This document shows, piece after piece, positions 1 through 11,200 of a DNA stretch of 64,000 bases. Each line of letters opens with the position of its first letter. Position 1 is the stretch's first letter. This stretch comes from Clarkia xantiana subsp. parviflora. Lineage: Eukaryota; Streptophyta; Magnoliopsida; Myrtales; Onagraceae. A program made the translations under genes and the position numbers. The DNA lies in NCBI GenBank assembly GCA_036873135.1, contig JAPTYO010000002.1:35393452-35457451 (forward strand), in the 5' to 3' direction. The notes under the pieces are model-generated. The model saw only the letters and a program-made list of their open reading frames with translations, made no database searches and was not told the origin of the DNA.

Positions 1-264
1 TGCCAAATTGCGACGAGCAATTTACTCCAAGTAAGATCCATCCCGCGAGAATCGAAGGAGGCTTTGCTGTGAAGATCAAACCGCGTAGGGCTTCTCTAAC
101 AAGAACCTCTACGGGGTACCGGTCAGTGGATCGAGAAATCCCCTAGAAGATCCTGGGCTACATAAATCGTTAAAGGTATGTGAACTTTCTTCCGCTGCGT
201 AACTAGTTACCATGCACGTATCTAGGGTTTCGTTTCTGTAGGATTAGTCACCATAATCCAACAA
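1..264 (+). mobile_element. 3' part of an LTR (family X), plus orientation
   Basis: The stretch closely resembles the 3' half of the LTR at 61515-62111: both share the GGCTTTGCTGTG, CCGCGTAGGGCTTC and CTTCCGCTGCGTAA motifs in the same order. It ends in CCAACA and is not followed by a primer-binding site, so it is probably a 3' LTR whose element lies left of the window. Immediately right of it begins a leader of the same family in the opposite orientation. Confidence 0.7.
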
Positions 265-390
265 AACTTAACTTAGCCACCAAGTAACAATTAATTATAA
301 AATAATTTCTAATATTTGCATATATATATATATATATATAATTCGGCACAAGTATATATATATAAATATTGTCAAGATTCTATATTTAGG

Positions 391-424
<34 letters not shown>

Positions 425-994
425 TATTTTATTGTTAATATTCTATATTAGGGATATAAAATGTATCATGAATATATTTTCTCAATCTTTAGGTATCCAA
501 TAGATATCAATATTATCTACATCCCTAAATTTGTGCTAGATATATTGATAATTTCTATCCACAATTATCTTGTGAACCTAACCCTAATTTTGACCTAATT
601 CACCTAGGCAAGTATTTCTGCCGAATTATATGAGTAAATTTCCTGAAAAATTTCGCCACCTTAGGGTTACTTGTTAACTAAGAAATTAAAATTTTCATCT
701 TGCACACCTAGAGGTGGTTCGGCTGAAACCTCTAATTAGGGTTAGTGATCAAATTTCAAGATCAAATCTTGCTAAGATCAAGAATTTGATGTTTAATTTT
801 GATAAAAGTCATGTTTTTCTTGAAGATCATGAACATCGAATTTTATTATGAACATCATGTAAATTTTGGCCATGGTGATTTTGATATTAAAATATTTTAA
901 AATTTTAATATTTAAAATTTCGGCCGTAATTTGTAATTCAAGAACGCCAATTTCATCAAAATCATGAACTCCCTAACACAGGCTCTGATACCAT
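265..994 (-). mobile_element. Leader and primer-binding site of an inverted family-X retrotransposon
   Basis: Read on the minus strand, this begins with TGGTATCAGAGCC (complement of 981-993), the standard primer-binding site for initiator methionine tRNA. It continues into an AT-rich untranslated leader that resembles 62112-62418. No gag follows; the leader stops abruptly at 265 against the end of a plus-oriented LTR. No coding sequence is visible. Confidence 0.7.
319..424. repeat. TA and AC/AT microsatellites
   Basis: Two dinucleotide arrays are visible: about 11 TA units at 320-341, and an AC run followed by an AT run at 391-424. They lie inside the inverted leader and have no apparent function. 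Confidence 0.9.
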
Positions 995-1171
995 TGTAGG
1001 ATTACATGGCTAAATACAACAGAAACAAAAACAAGATACATGCTTGGTAACTAATACGCAGCGGGAGATAGTGCACATACCTACTTTGTTTTCCTTGTAC
1101 CTTGGATCACTTGAGGGGAGTTCTCGATCCACCGAACGATTCCCGTAGAGGTTCCTGTTAGAGAAGCACAT
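995..1171 (-). mobile_element. Truncated family-X LTR, inverted
   Basis: The stretch starts TGTAGGATTAC and matches the first part of the LTR at 63211-63810 (CTAGTAATT-like, ACGCAGC, GAGAAGC motifs). Similarity stops after GTTAGAGAAGC, so only about 175 of roughly 600 bp remain. With the adjoining primer-binding site it is a 5' LTR in minus orientation. Confidence 0.65.
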
Positions 1172-1695
1172 ATATTATTAACAAGTATATACCTAGAGGA
1201 GACTGCCATTATTAAAAACCTCAGTTTTACCTGAATTTGTAAATTCGTATGCCTCATAGATGAACTCTTCAGGAATGTGGTAGGCTATGGCGCAAATTCC
1301 TTTGTCTTCATCCCCTCGTTCCATCCTTCCTCCTATATGTTAGGTCTTTATCATCTCCACCGAAATCTAACAATGGGGATGATAACATTGATGATCGTGA
1401 AATTGAAGGAAATGGTAGTGATCGAATGAATCACTATTCAGAAGGTCATCGTGAAGAGGATAAAAAAGCAGTTGTCGAAACTTCTATGTTTGTCTAAATT
1501 AACAGCCTTAATTTTGTAACGTTTGTTTATAAAAGTAACCGTTTTTGTGGTGCAATCTGAGAGTTTGGAGACCATTTAAGACATGAGTTAAGTTAGATGG
1601 ACAATGCCACATAAATTATGTGAGAGAGTGGGTGAGTTGGATCAATTAGAGTTGACTATTTGTACATGTCAGTGAATTTCATTAGTTGTTAACAC
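1172..1695. other. Intergenic stretch with possible exon remnants
   Basis: No clear gene. On the minus strand 1324-1231 reads as an open ATG-initiated stretch of 31 codons ending at a GTAAAA donor. On the plus strand about 1345-1497 is an acidic open stretch ending in TAA. Both could be scraps of a captured or decayed host gene; neither was recognised. The remainder is AT-rich. Confidence 0.25.
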
Positions 1696-1965
1696 TGATA
1701 AACTCACAATTATGTTAACACAGACTGTATTATGTTAACACAGACTCAGAATATGTAAACACCAATACGTAGCTGTAAAAGCTTACTTTATTAAATGAAC
1801 TCTTTGTCCTTTATAGAACCATTACAAAACGAAACGAGAAAAATCTGCAACTACTGCTAATTCTAAGGAGAGCTAAAGGAGATAAACAACTCCCTAAAGT
1901 CTAGGATATGCTAACAGAAACAAAAACTAGAAAGAGTTAATGTCACGTGACAAATTAACCCAACA
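1696..1965 (-). repeat. Copia 3' LTR
   Basis: Terminal repeat matching 6214-6486. The polypurine tract AAGGGAGGG lies just inside it (complement of about 1968-1976). It carries a short internal repeat of TATGTTAACACAGACT. Confidence 0.93.
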
Positions 1966-2001
1966 AACCCTCCCTTAAACTGAACTGTTTCGAAAAACAA
2001 T

Positions 2002-3366
2002 TTAGTTTATCTTTTCGATGCTACATACTCCAAGTTCATTTCTTAGCTTCAGAAAGGTATCCAACTTAAGAGGTTTAGTCATGATGTCAGCCAACTGATC
2101 CTTCGTTCCATAATGCACCAACTCAACAACACCATCATTTGACAGATCCCGAAGAAAATGAAAACGAGCATGTATATGCTTGCTTCTACCATGCATAACA
2201 GGATTCTTTGAAAGCTTTATTGTAGAACTATTATCACAGTAAATAATGCACTTACTTTGTTGAGCTCCAAGCTTTTTAAGAACCCGCATCATCCAAATAC
2301 TTTGTTGAACACAAGCAGCAGCTGAAATAAACTCAACTTCAGTAGTGGAGAGCGCCACCACTGGTTGTTTTTTGGAACTCCTAGCAACTAAACCATTGTT
2401 CATCTTAAAGATGTAACCCGAAGTACTCTTGCGGTCATCAAGATCTCCAGCGTAGTCACTATCAGAGTAGCCAACCAGCCCTTCTTCTCCCCATCTTTGA
2501 TAAAACACACCCAGCTCCACAGAACCCTTCACATAGCGGAGTATCCTCTTTATTGCTTGCTTGTGTGCTTCAGTCGGAGCCTCCATGAATCGAGCTACCA
2601 AGCCTACATCATACGTTAAGTCGGGTCTTGTGACAGTCAGGTACATGAGACTTCCCACCATCTGTTTATACTTAGTGGCATCCACTAATTCTCTTCCTGA
2701 ATCCTTTGTAAGTTTTTGACCAGGAACGATTGGATTATTCACTGGTTTGCTGTCCTGCATCCCAAATCTTTCAAGAATCTCGTTTGCAAACTTCTTTTGA
2801 CGCATAAAAATTCCATTTGAGCCCTGTGTTACTTCGACTCCAAGAAAGTATTTCATGTATCCCATATTTGTCATCTCGAACTTTCCTTGCATCGAGCTCT
2901 TGAAATCCTGAAGCATCTCTTCATTATTACCTGTATAAATCAAGTGATCAACATACAAGTTCAGAAAGAGAACCCCTCCTGCTCCATTCCTCTTCACAAA
3001 TAGTGTCTGATCACTAGGATTCCTTTCGAAACCTGATTCAACAAAATAAGATTGAATCTTGTTAAACCAGGCTCGAGGGGCTTGTTTGAGTCCATATAGT
3101 GACCTTTTAAGTTTGTAGACTTTGTGCTCTTCCCCCTTTGCTACAAACCCCTTCGGTTGCTCTACAAATACTTCCTCCTTGATCTCTCCATGAAGAAAAG
3201 CACTTTTTACATCAAGTTGAAACACCTTCCAACCTCGTTGAGCTGCAATGGCTAATGTCATTCGAATCGTATCCCAGCGTGCCACAGGTGCGAACACCTC
3301 TTTGTAGTCGATCCCAGCTTCCTGAGTGTAGCCTTTGGCTACAAGCCTAGCCTTGTGCTTCTCAAC
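2002..3366 (-). pseudogene. Copia reverse transcriptase and RNase H
   Basis: The open frame runs from just after an in-frame TAA (3367-3369) to the natural polyprotein stop. It shows the Copia reverse transcriptase signature QLDVKSAFLHG, the SLYGLKQAPRAW motif, LYVDHLIYTG at the catalytic position (YVDD-box equivalent, second aspartate replaced by H) and the RNase H region with SDYAGD, STTEVEF and YCDNSS. The frame agrees with the upstream integrase part, so a single substitution separates them. The altered YVDD-type box and the nonsense codon both suggest an inactive copy. Confidence 0.9.
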
Positions 3367-3606
3367 TTATCCCTTCTCATTTAGCTTGGTTTTGAAGACC
3401 CATTTCACACCTATCATCTTCGCGCCTTGTGGTAATTCTGTCAGCTCCCAAGTCCCAGTCTTTTCAATTGCTTGAATTTCACTTTCCATTGCTTTTCTCC
3501 AAGTGTTGTTTTCCACTGCTTCTTCAAATGTGCTTGGATCATTGCCTGCAAACATTGTAAGTTGTTGCATTACCATAGTAAGATCTTCAATCTCCTCTTC
3601 AAATCC

Positions 3607-3658
3607 CTCTTCTTCTTCTTCTTCTTCTTCTTCTTCTTCTTCTTCTTCTTCTTCTTCT
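3607..3658. repeat. TTC/GAA trinucleotide repeat
   Basis: About 17 TTC units on the plus strand encode a polyglutamate tract in the integrase-RT linker of the Copia polyprotein. Confidence 0.95.
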
Positions 3659-3721
3659 GATAACCCTTCTCCAGAAACGTAATCTTTCAGCCACACAGGT
3701 CTTCTTCTCATTCTTTGTCGG

Positions 3722-3910
3722 GGAGCTTCTATGTTAACACCTGTGTTTACATTGTCTGCACTTGGAGCTTCTATGTTAACACTTGTGTTTGCATTGTCTG
3801 CACTTGGAGCTTCTATGTCAACACCATATGTTGCAATGTCCGCACATGGAGCTTCTATGTCAACATCTGATGTTGCATTGTCTGCATCTTCTACTGCTGT
3901 GTCAACATCT
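3722..3910. repeat. 42-bp coding minisatellite
   Basis: Roughly four and a half tandem copies of a 42-bp unit (GGAGCTTCTATGTTAACACC and following) diverge gradually. The unit is a multiple of three and encodes a 14-residue repeat in the linker of the Copia polyprotein. Confidence 0.9.
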
Positions 3911-4279
3911 TCAATGTGAAGCAGATCTGTGGTGGTGTTTTCAATCTTCTCCCAATTCCACTTCTTATCTTCTTCGAATATGACGTCTCTGCTGATCACC
4001 ATCTTCTTAGTTGCAGGATTGTACATTCTGAAAGCCTTAGACTCCCCACTGAGTCCCATAAAGACACATTTAACACTTTTTCCATCCAGCTTTCTTCTGT
4101 TGGCATATGCAATACGAACATGTCCTATACACCCAAACACCTTGAAATTCTCCACTGAAGGCTTTATTCCTGTCCATGCTTCTTCAGGCGTTTTATTTTG
4201 CAGAGCTGAAGTCGGGCATCGATTGAGTACATGTGTTGCCCAATTAGCTGCTTCTGGCCAGAATTTCTTGGGTACAACT

Positions 4280-4762
4280 TTAATAGCGAGCAAGGCAACG
4301 TACCATGTTCATGAGAGTTCGGTTTCTTCTTTCGGCAACGCCATTTTGTTGGGGGGAGTAAGCTGCAGTCAGTTGTCGTTTGATTCCATTTGTACTGCAG
4401 TAGGTAGCAAATTTAGAGGAAGTGAACTCTCCACCCCTGTCAGTACGAAGACAACTAATAAATCTCCCAATCTCCTTTTCTATCATAATCTTAAATCTCG
4501 TAAACACGTCTAGGGCTTCTGACTTTGCATTCAGGAAATAAATCCACATTCTTCTACTAAAGTCATCAATGAAAGTGATGAGATACCTCTTGTGAGAGAA
4601 CGACTCGAGGGTGATGGGTCCACATATATCTGAGTGGACAAGTTGTAGCGGCCTATATGCTCTCCATGCACTCTTTTTTGGGAAGGAATCACGTTGTTGT
4701 TTCCCTACCATACACTCACTGCACACCTTGGAGTAATTCTTGAGGATAGGCAGCCCTGTCAT
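4280..4762 (-). pseudogene. Copia integrase core
   Basis: It encodes the end of the integrase zinc-binding region (CSECMVGKQ) and the catalytic core: HSDICGP with the first aspartate, RTDRGGEF with the second, and PQQNGVAERRNR with the glutamate. It is separated from gag-protease by a frameshift at about 4762 and from the C-terminal half by another near 4285. Confidence 0.9.
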
Positions 4763-5895
4763 TATTTTCTATAGGCTAATGTTCGCAGCCCCTTCATGTT
4801 AAGATGACCAAATCTTTGATGCCATAGAGCAGTGACTTCATTAGTGCTTGTTTTAAAACAATTCAGATTTGAGGCATGAATGGGAACATAAGAAAGCAAC
4901 ACAAACATACGATTTGCAGTCATCTTGGTTTGTAGAAATAATCCTTTCTCATCGTGAAATTTTTGACAAGAGCCATGTTGAATCAGCACAGATAAATTCT
5001 TTTCCTGAAGTTGGCCTAAACTGATTAGATTGCTCTTAAGTTCAGGAATATAGAATACCTCAGTAATCACCATGACTTTTTCTTCCACCTTTAGCCTGAT
5101 GCTTCCCTTTCCCTTAACAGCCATACTTGAGTTGTTGCCAAGCTTCACACTTTGCTTGAAAGAGAAATCAAGATCGAAGAACCACTTCTTCTCTCCACTC
5201 ATATGATTGCTGCACCCAGAGTCAAGAAACCACGCTCCTTCCTTTGTGAAACCCTCCGTCTCCACACGAGCCATCAAGAGCATTTCCTCTTCTTCATCTT
5301 GTAATTCGGTGTGCTCAGTATAGTGAGCAATACTAGGACATTCCCACTGAAAATGCCCTAGTTTATGACACCGGTAGCATTCAATAGTAGCTTTGTTGAA
5401 TGCTCGCCCTCTTCCTCGACCTCTTCCCCGGTATCCATTGTTGTAACCGAAGCGTCCTCTCCCTCTTCCGCTACTTCTTTCATCGTCTTCTCTCATATAT
5501 CGTCCATCAAAGACCTTCAAGGCTTGCTCTTCCACATGGTTGCGCTTAAGCTTTTGCTCATGGACCAGTAGTGAACTTTGGAGTTCGTCTACTGACATAG
5601 TGTCAATGTCTTTGGATTCTTCAATTGAGCAAACTATGTAGTTGAATTGATCTGATAATGTGCGCAAAATTTTCTCAACAAGATGTCCATCCTTCATTAC
5701 TTCTCTGGCACTTCTCATGTCATTGGCAACCAGCATAACTCTAGAAAAGTAATCGTTGACACACTCTCCAGATTTCATCTCCAGGAGCACAAATTCTCTT
5801 CGCAACCTTTGAAGTTGTGCTCGTTGGACTCGTTCGTTGCCCTGACTTTTCTTCTTCATAGAGTCCCACAACTCATTTGATGTATTCTTCTGCAA
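4762..5895 (-). pseudogene. Copia gag C-terminal part, zinc knuckle and protease
   Basis: The gag body is followed by an RG-rich stretch, the zinc knuckle CYRCHKLGHFQWEC (CX2CX4HX4C) and the aspartic protease motif WFLDSGCSNHM. The GAG-pre-integrase region with HQRFGHLNMKGL follows near the end. The frame differs from the gag start, so an indel lies near 5900. Confidence 0.92.
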
Positions 5896-5902
5896 AATCG
5901 TC

Positions 5903-6151
5903 TTAAGTGTCGCTTTGTCTATGGCTGCAAAAAGGTAATTTCTTTACCTTTAGATCTCTTAGTTTCAATGCAGCTAACTCTCCTTGCTCCTTTTCAGAGA
6001 GAGTCGTTTCTTTTTCTGGTTCAGTGAAGCCTGTTTCCACCAAGTCCCACAACTCTAATGATCGAAGCAGATTTTCCATCAACATAGCCCAATATTCGTA
6101 ATCCCCATCGAATTTAGGAATTGTGAGCATGCTGTCTTTTGCACTCGACAT
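5903..6151 (-). pseudogene. Copia gag N-terminal fragment
   Basis: Starting at ATG 6151 this encodes the typical Copia gag beginning (PKFDGDYEYWAMLMENLL). It is cut off by a frameshift that separates it from the rest of gag. Confidence 0.85.
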
Positions 6152-6199
6152 GATTTCTCACACCTCTCGTGGCTCTCTCTCACTGTAACTATCTCTCGT

Positions 6200-6212
6200 G
6201 GCTTTGATACCA
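6200..6212 (-). other. Copia primer-binding site
   Basis: On the minus strand TGGTATCAAAGCC begins one base inside the 5' LTR. It is complementary to the 3' end of initiator methionine tRNA with one mismatch. Confidence 0.85.
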
Positions 6213-6213
6213 C

Positions 6214-6486
6214 TGATAAACTCACAATTATGTTAACACAGACTGTATTATGTTAACACAGACTCAGAATATGTAAACACCAATACGTAGCTGTAAAAGC
6301 TTACTTTATTCAATGAACTCTTTGTCCTTTATAGAACCATTACAAAACGAAACGAGAAAAATCTGCAACTACTGCTAATTCTAAAGAGAGCTAAATCAGG
6401 AGATAAACAACTCCCTAAAGTCTAGGATATGCTAACAAAAACAAAAACTAGAAAGAGTTATTGCCACGTGACAAATTAACCCAACA
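6214..6486 (-). repeat. Copia 5' LTR
   Basis: Partner of 1696-1965, 273 bp. It differs by a TCA insertion and about five substitutions. Confidence 0.93.
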
Positions 6487-7350
6487 AGCACTACATAAAA
6501 TACATTGAGATTATATTATATATAGATAATTGAATAATTTTATTTTATTAGCCCTAGATATATAATAAGATAACAGAGTGCAGTCTTCTTCCCAAACCCA
6601 AAAATTGCGGTACCAAAATTACGAAGTCTCCAGTTCTCTTCCCCGACTCCTATTGTTCATATATCCCAAGTCCCAAGAGGCAGCCGCGTCGCCGTCAGCC
6701 CTCACCGGCCGTCATTGCCAGCCTTCATCGTTTATTGTCGACCATCGTATTGATTTTGTTCATTTGATTTCGTATCTTGAAATCACCACACCAATCTGAC
6801 AACTTAGATTTGTTGCTTAATACAAGTATTGGGGGGAGTTTATGGGATTCCTGTCAATTGAATAGCAATTTTAAGATTTCTAATTTTATTCATTGCTTTG
6901 TTTTTCGATACATCCATATCTCTATAGGATTTTTTTGTAATTTCCAATTTATTTTGATGAAGTGGTTTATGTTTTCGATTGGAAATATCTCATCTAATTC
7001 AGATGAAAACTTTACACAAAACATAATATATATTTATTTTTAAAAATGGTAATCGGTTTTAAATGAGTATCCGGAACCGATTGGTTTCAAATAATTCCGC
7101 TACGATTCCGATTTTAAATGGTTCTAGTACGGTTCTTGATAATAAGTATCAGAAATCGTTTAATACTTGTCTGGTTCTGAGATACCTTAAAATTACAAGG
7201 TACCCGAAACCACTCACTCCTATCTCTACTGTGGCTTCTCTTCTCTGTGGCATGAATTGGAGATGTAGTTTATTTCTTAGGATTTTGTCTTTTATATAAA
7301 ATTAGAGAAATTTGAATTTAGGCTTTTTTATTGTTTTCTCGATTGAACAT
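6487..7350. other. Intergenic, remnants of small repeats
   Basis: No gene recognised. About 6580-6780 is C-rich and resembles a 5' UTR or retrocopy scrap. About 7040-7210 has the GGAACCGATT, GGTTCTAGTACGG and GATTCCG motifs typical of small non-autonomous hAT-like elements. The sequence resumes at 16413 beyond the Gypsy element inserted at 7350. Confidence 0.35.
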
Positions 7351-8093
7351 TGATGGGTTCCGATGTAATCGTTAGCCCCGTTAACAGCCAATGGACGGCA
7401 AATAGGTCCAGTGGGCCTCGTAAAAGCCTAGAAGGCCCAGAGGCCCAACACGAAGGGTTCCGACTCTAATAGTCCCGATGTAGGAGCTGAATGCTCCCGA
7501 TGAGAAGCCTCTGAGTAGGCCCCGATATGCCTTAGTAAAGGCCCCGATAATAAAGCCCCGCAGAGGCTGGACCTGTCCCGTAGAGACTGAAGGTCCTGGG
7601 TGGTGATCTAGAATGAGACAACTCTGGAGTCCCCGACGGGAGTCGAGACTCGTGATCAGAGGATAAGACCGAGAAACCCGCCTACTGGATGAGAGTAGTG
7701 GGAAGACGGTTAGGATATAGATAATCTTCCCCGAGAATACGCAGGGCGTGCCCGAGATACGCGGAAGTATGGGTAAGATACGCGGAGCGTGGGCCGAGAT
7801 ATATGGAATCGTGGCGAGATATACGGAATCGTGGTTATAACGGCCGAGCCTGGCCTCAGGTAACTCTGGGTGACTTCTCCTCCTATATAAAGGAGGAAGT
7901 TACCCCAGAAAATCATTCATTCTGATACGAACTTAGACTCTGCTTACCACTTCATTGATCACCGTACTCATTTAAGCATCGGAGAGGGATTCTGGGTCAC
8001 CACCCAGGTCATCCCCTTTTGCAGGACCACGCGGAGCCCAGGAGTCCAAGCATTCCGTCAAGGACGTAACGGAGCTTCGCCCGTGATCCAACA
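7351..8093 (+). repeat. Gypsy 5' LTR
   Basis: 743 bp, starting TGATGGG and ending CCAACA. A TATA box (TATATAAA, 7884-7891) sits in the palindromic context CCTCCTATATAAAGGAGG. Confidence 0.96.
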
Positions 8094-8094
8094 T

Positions 8095-8112
8095 TGGCGC
8101 CGTCTGTGGGAA
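8095..8112 (+). other. Gypsy primer-binding site
   Basis: TGGCGCCGTCTGTGGGAA begins one base after the LTR. The TGGCGCCGT start is of the tRNA-Asp type used in Tat elements. The identical 18-mer is used by element B (38220-38237). Confidence 0.85.
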
Positions 8113-8146
8113 CTTACGAAAAGTCAAGATAGTTTCTACCAGATCA

Positions 8147-8290
8147 ATGCCCGGTGGTGGCAAGAGGAAACAAGTTCAGGCTGGCAGTTCTCGTCCCGCG
8201 GGAACTGTGAGTTCCCCGTTGCCGGAACGTGTTGTTGAACAAGGTGAGAACCCTGCTCTTTCTCAGACAGGGGGCAAGGTGATGAGGTCT
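8147..8290 (+). pseudogene. Probable gag N-terminus in a shifted frame
   Basis: The first good ATG after the primer-binding site (8147, MPGGGKRKQVQAG) opens a frame different from the main gag-pol frame. The main frame is open from 8248, so the join would fall at about 8250-8290, where a run of five Gs (8271-8275) is a likely indel site. Alternatively gag starts at the in-frame ATG 8446. The shift is an inference. Confidence 0.55.
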
Positions 8291-11200
8291 CAGTCCGAGA
8301 CACTGAAAGGAACAGGCAAGAGGTCCCTCGTAGGGAGGAAGATGATGCTCCACCAAACCCGGTGGGCCCTGGAGCTGGAGGTGTCCCGCGAAGGGAAGAA
8401 GGGTCGTCTTCGAACTCGGAGTTGGCCAAGGCAGTAGCGGAGGCTATGCCGATGTTCCTGGCTGCCATGGAAGCCTTGCTGGACAAGAGAGAGGCCACCC
8501 GGAGAGCGGAGGAGTTGCCCCCGCAAGAGGAGTTTCCGCCACCCCCACCGAGGGTGGCCCCAGAAGAACAGGAAATGCAAGAGGTTCCGCCCCGGGACAA
8601 GGGTAAAAAACCTATGCATTCCGAGAAATTCGTGGTCGACGGCCCAGGACCAGTGCAGAATAGGACCATCCCCCTGAATGGTCCACTCACCGCTGACCAG
8701 GTGGTAAAGATTGTTAGCATCTACATGGGTGACCAAAAGCAGATGACGTCCGAGTTGAGGGATCGGTCCAGTCATCCTTTCGTACCGCGATTGATCGACA
8801 CCGTCGCTCCGCCCGGGATAGGCATCCCGACAATCAAAGAATACGATGGGGAAGGAGACCCAGTCCGCCATGTACAAAGGCATGTTCAGGCTTGCATGGG
8901 TAGGACTTCAAATGAAGATCTCATATGCTCGTTGTTCCCGATAACTCTGGGAGAAAGGGCCATGACTTGGTTCTTCAGCCTTCCGCCAGGGAGTATCACG
9001 TGCTGGGCTGATATGCACGACCGCTTTATCAAACAGTACCAAGGTCGGAGACGCCTCCTGAAAAGCGTGAGGACCCTAACCCAGGTAGTGCAGAGACCCG
9101 ACAAATCGTTGGCGTATTATTACCAACGGTTCACTGCCAGCGCTGCGGAGATTGATGAAGAAATCTCAGAGGGAGAGATGATCCGCACTTTCCTGCGGAA
9201 CCTGAGTGCTCCGTATGGCTCCGACCTGATGCACAGTGTAGCCGCGAAGGCTATATGGAGTATGGAAGCCCTGCAGGCGAGGGTGAAACAGCAAATCGAC
9301 GTCCAGGAGTCGAAGATCGCTGCGGGAGAGCTCGATCCCCCGAGGACGGGAAGAGGAAAGCCGTCGTCCAAGCTGTCGGAGGATCGCAAGGGGAGCGACA
9401 AGACGGAGGGAAATAGGAACCGTGGTCGCCCCGAGAAGAGGGAGGACAGACGTCCTCCGAAGAAGGATAATCGTGAAGGTCGGGTCACCCCCATCAACAG
9501 CTCGATGGCCTCTGTGCTAGCTGTGATGGACCGACAGGGTCTCGTCCGGTATCCCCCGAGGAAAGAAGGCGAATTTCTAGGAGGCCGCCCGGACCGTTAC
9601 TGTCGCTACCATCGGGCTAATGGTCACGACACTGAGAACTGTCGGGAGCTGAAGAAGGAGATTGAGAAGCTGATCCAGAAGGGGAAGCTGAAAGAGTTCG
9701 TCGGGAAGGGACGGTGCCGATCCCGTTCCAGAAGTCGGTCCCGATCCCGTTCCAAGTCCCGTGACCGATCCCCGAAGAAAAAGAAGGTCGAGCATGAGGC
9801 TTCAGGATCAGGTGCCCGCAAGGAGAGGCGGGGAACTATCAACGTCATCCATGGAGGAATGGCAGCGGGAGGTGATACCTCCGCTTCCAGAGAGAACTAT
9901 GCCTCGCGCATATCTGCCGCGGTGGTGTTGGGGAAAAGGTCCCGGTCGTGGACCCTGAAGGAGGAGATGGAGATTTCTTTTTCAGCGAAGGATCTAGTTG
10001 GCGTGGAGAGCCCTCACGACGACGCCCTGGTCGTGACTCTGGATGTGGATGGATTCGAGATGAAGCGGATCCTGATAGATGGAGGGAGCTCCTCCGATAT
10101 TCTTTTCATGGATGCTCTGGAAGCCATGGGAAAGACGAAGAAGGATCTGACGCAGGTGGACTTCCCGATGGTGGGATTCTCTGGCTCCACTTCCTACCCG
10201 TTGGGAATGATTACCTTACCAGTAGAGTTTGGTAGTGGCTGGAAGATGGAGAGGCGAAACGTGGATTTCGTTGTGGTGGAGTCTGCGGGGGCATATAACG
10301 CGATCATCGGGAGGACCACTATCAACCCTCTTATGGCAGTCGCCTCAACCGTCCACCAGAAGATGAAGTTTCCGACTGATAACGGAGTTGGAGAGGTCAA
10401 GGGTGACCAGGTGACGTCGCGGAAATGTTACATTAATGCCACCCGACGAAGAAGGAGGGAGACCATGACTATTCTCCAGACGGATACTGATCCTCGAGAG
10501 GAGTATGGGCGTCCTGCCCCCATGGAAGATTTGAAGGAAGTGGAAATCGATGGACCTCAGAGGAGGGTGAAAATCGGCTCTGCTTTGTCGGATGAAAGAG
10601 CCCGAGAGTTGATCGAGCTCTTGAAGGAGTTTAAGGAGCTGTTTGCCTGGTCCCCAAGTGATATGCCAGGAATCAGCCCCGACGTGATAGTGCACGAACT
10701 AAAGATAGACCCCGCGATCAAGCCTATCGCGCAGAGAAGGCGTCCGATGGGTGCGGACAAGAGGATCGCGATCCAGCAGGAGGTGGGCAGGCTACTCGAT
10801 GCTGGATTCATCAAGGAGCTCCGATTCCAGACTGGGGTGGCTAACCCAGTGTTGGTGCGAAAGAGTAACGGAAAGTGGCGGATGTGCGTCGATTTCCGTG
10901 ACCTGAACAAAGCCTGCCCGAAGGACTGTTACCCGCTCCCGAGGATTGACCAGTTAGTGGATGCTACATCGGGACATGAGCTGCTGAGCTTCATGGACGC
11001 GTACTCTGGGTACAACCAGATTAAGATGGCGAAGGAGGATGCCCCCCATACGGCCTTCTATGCTGACAGTGATGTCTATCATTATGACATGATGCCCTTC
11101 GGATTGATCAATGCCGGAGCAACTTACCAGAGGATGGTGAACAAGCTGTTCGGGGACATGCTGGGGAAAACCATGGAGGCATATGTGGACGACATGCTGG

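Larger units (their letters stand above)
3367..4293 (-). pseudogene. Copia integrase C-terminal part and linker to RT
   Basis: It encodes the C-terminal half of the Copia integrase (FWPEAANWATHVLNRCP, then FKVFGCIGHV), a long acidic linker, and the first residues of the reverse transcriptase ending at a nonsense TAA. The linker holds a 14-residue repeat (IEAPSADNANT type) and a run of about 20 glutamates. It is out of frame with the integrase core upstream by an indel near 4285. Confidence 0.88.
1696..6486 (-). mobile_element. Full-length Copia LTR retrotransposon, decayed
   Basis: The 4.8-kb element is bounded by LTRs of 270 and 273 bp that start TGTTGGGTTAA and end GTTTATCA on the minus strand. 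It is flanked by AACAC on the left and AGCAC on the right, a 5-bp target duplication with one mismatch. The LTRs differ by about five substitutions plus a 3-bp indel (about 2 percent). The internal order gag, zinc knuckle, protease, integrase, reverse transcriptase, RNase H is that of Ty1/Copia. Reading frames are interrupted by three frameshifts (near 5900, 4762 and 4285) and one nonsense codon (3367-3369), so the copy cannot make an intact polyprotein. Confidence 0.95.

Noticed and set aside
981..993. tRNA-like sequence
   Set aside because: Only the 3' end of initiator methionine tRNA is matched. It is a primer-binding site, not a tRNA gene; the same applies to 6200, 8095, 38220, 47848 and 62114.
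9577..9848. Antisense open frames across the SR-rich part of Gypsy gag
   Set aside because: They mirror the arginine-serine repeat and fall entirely inside gag.
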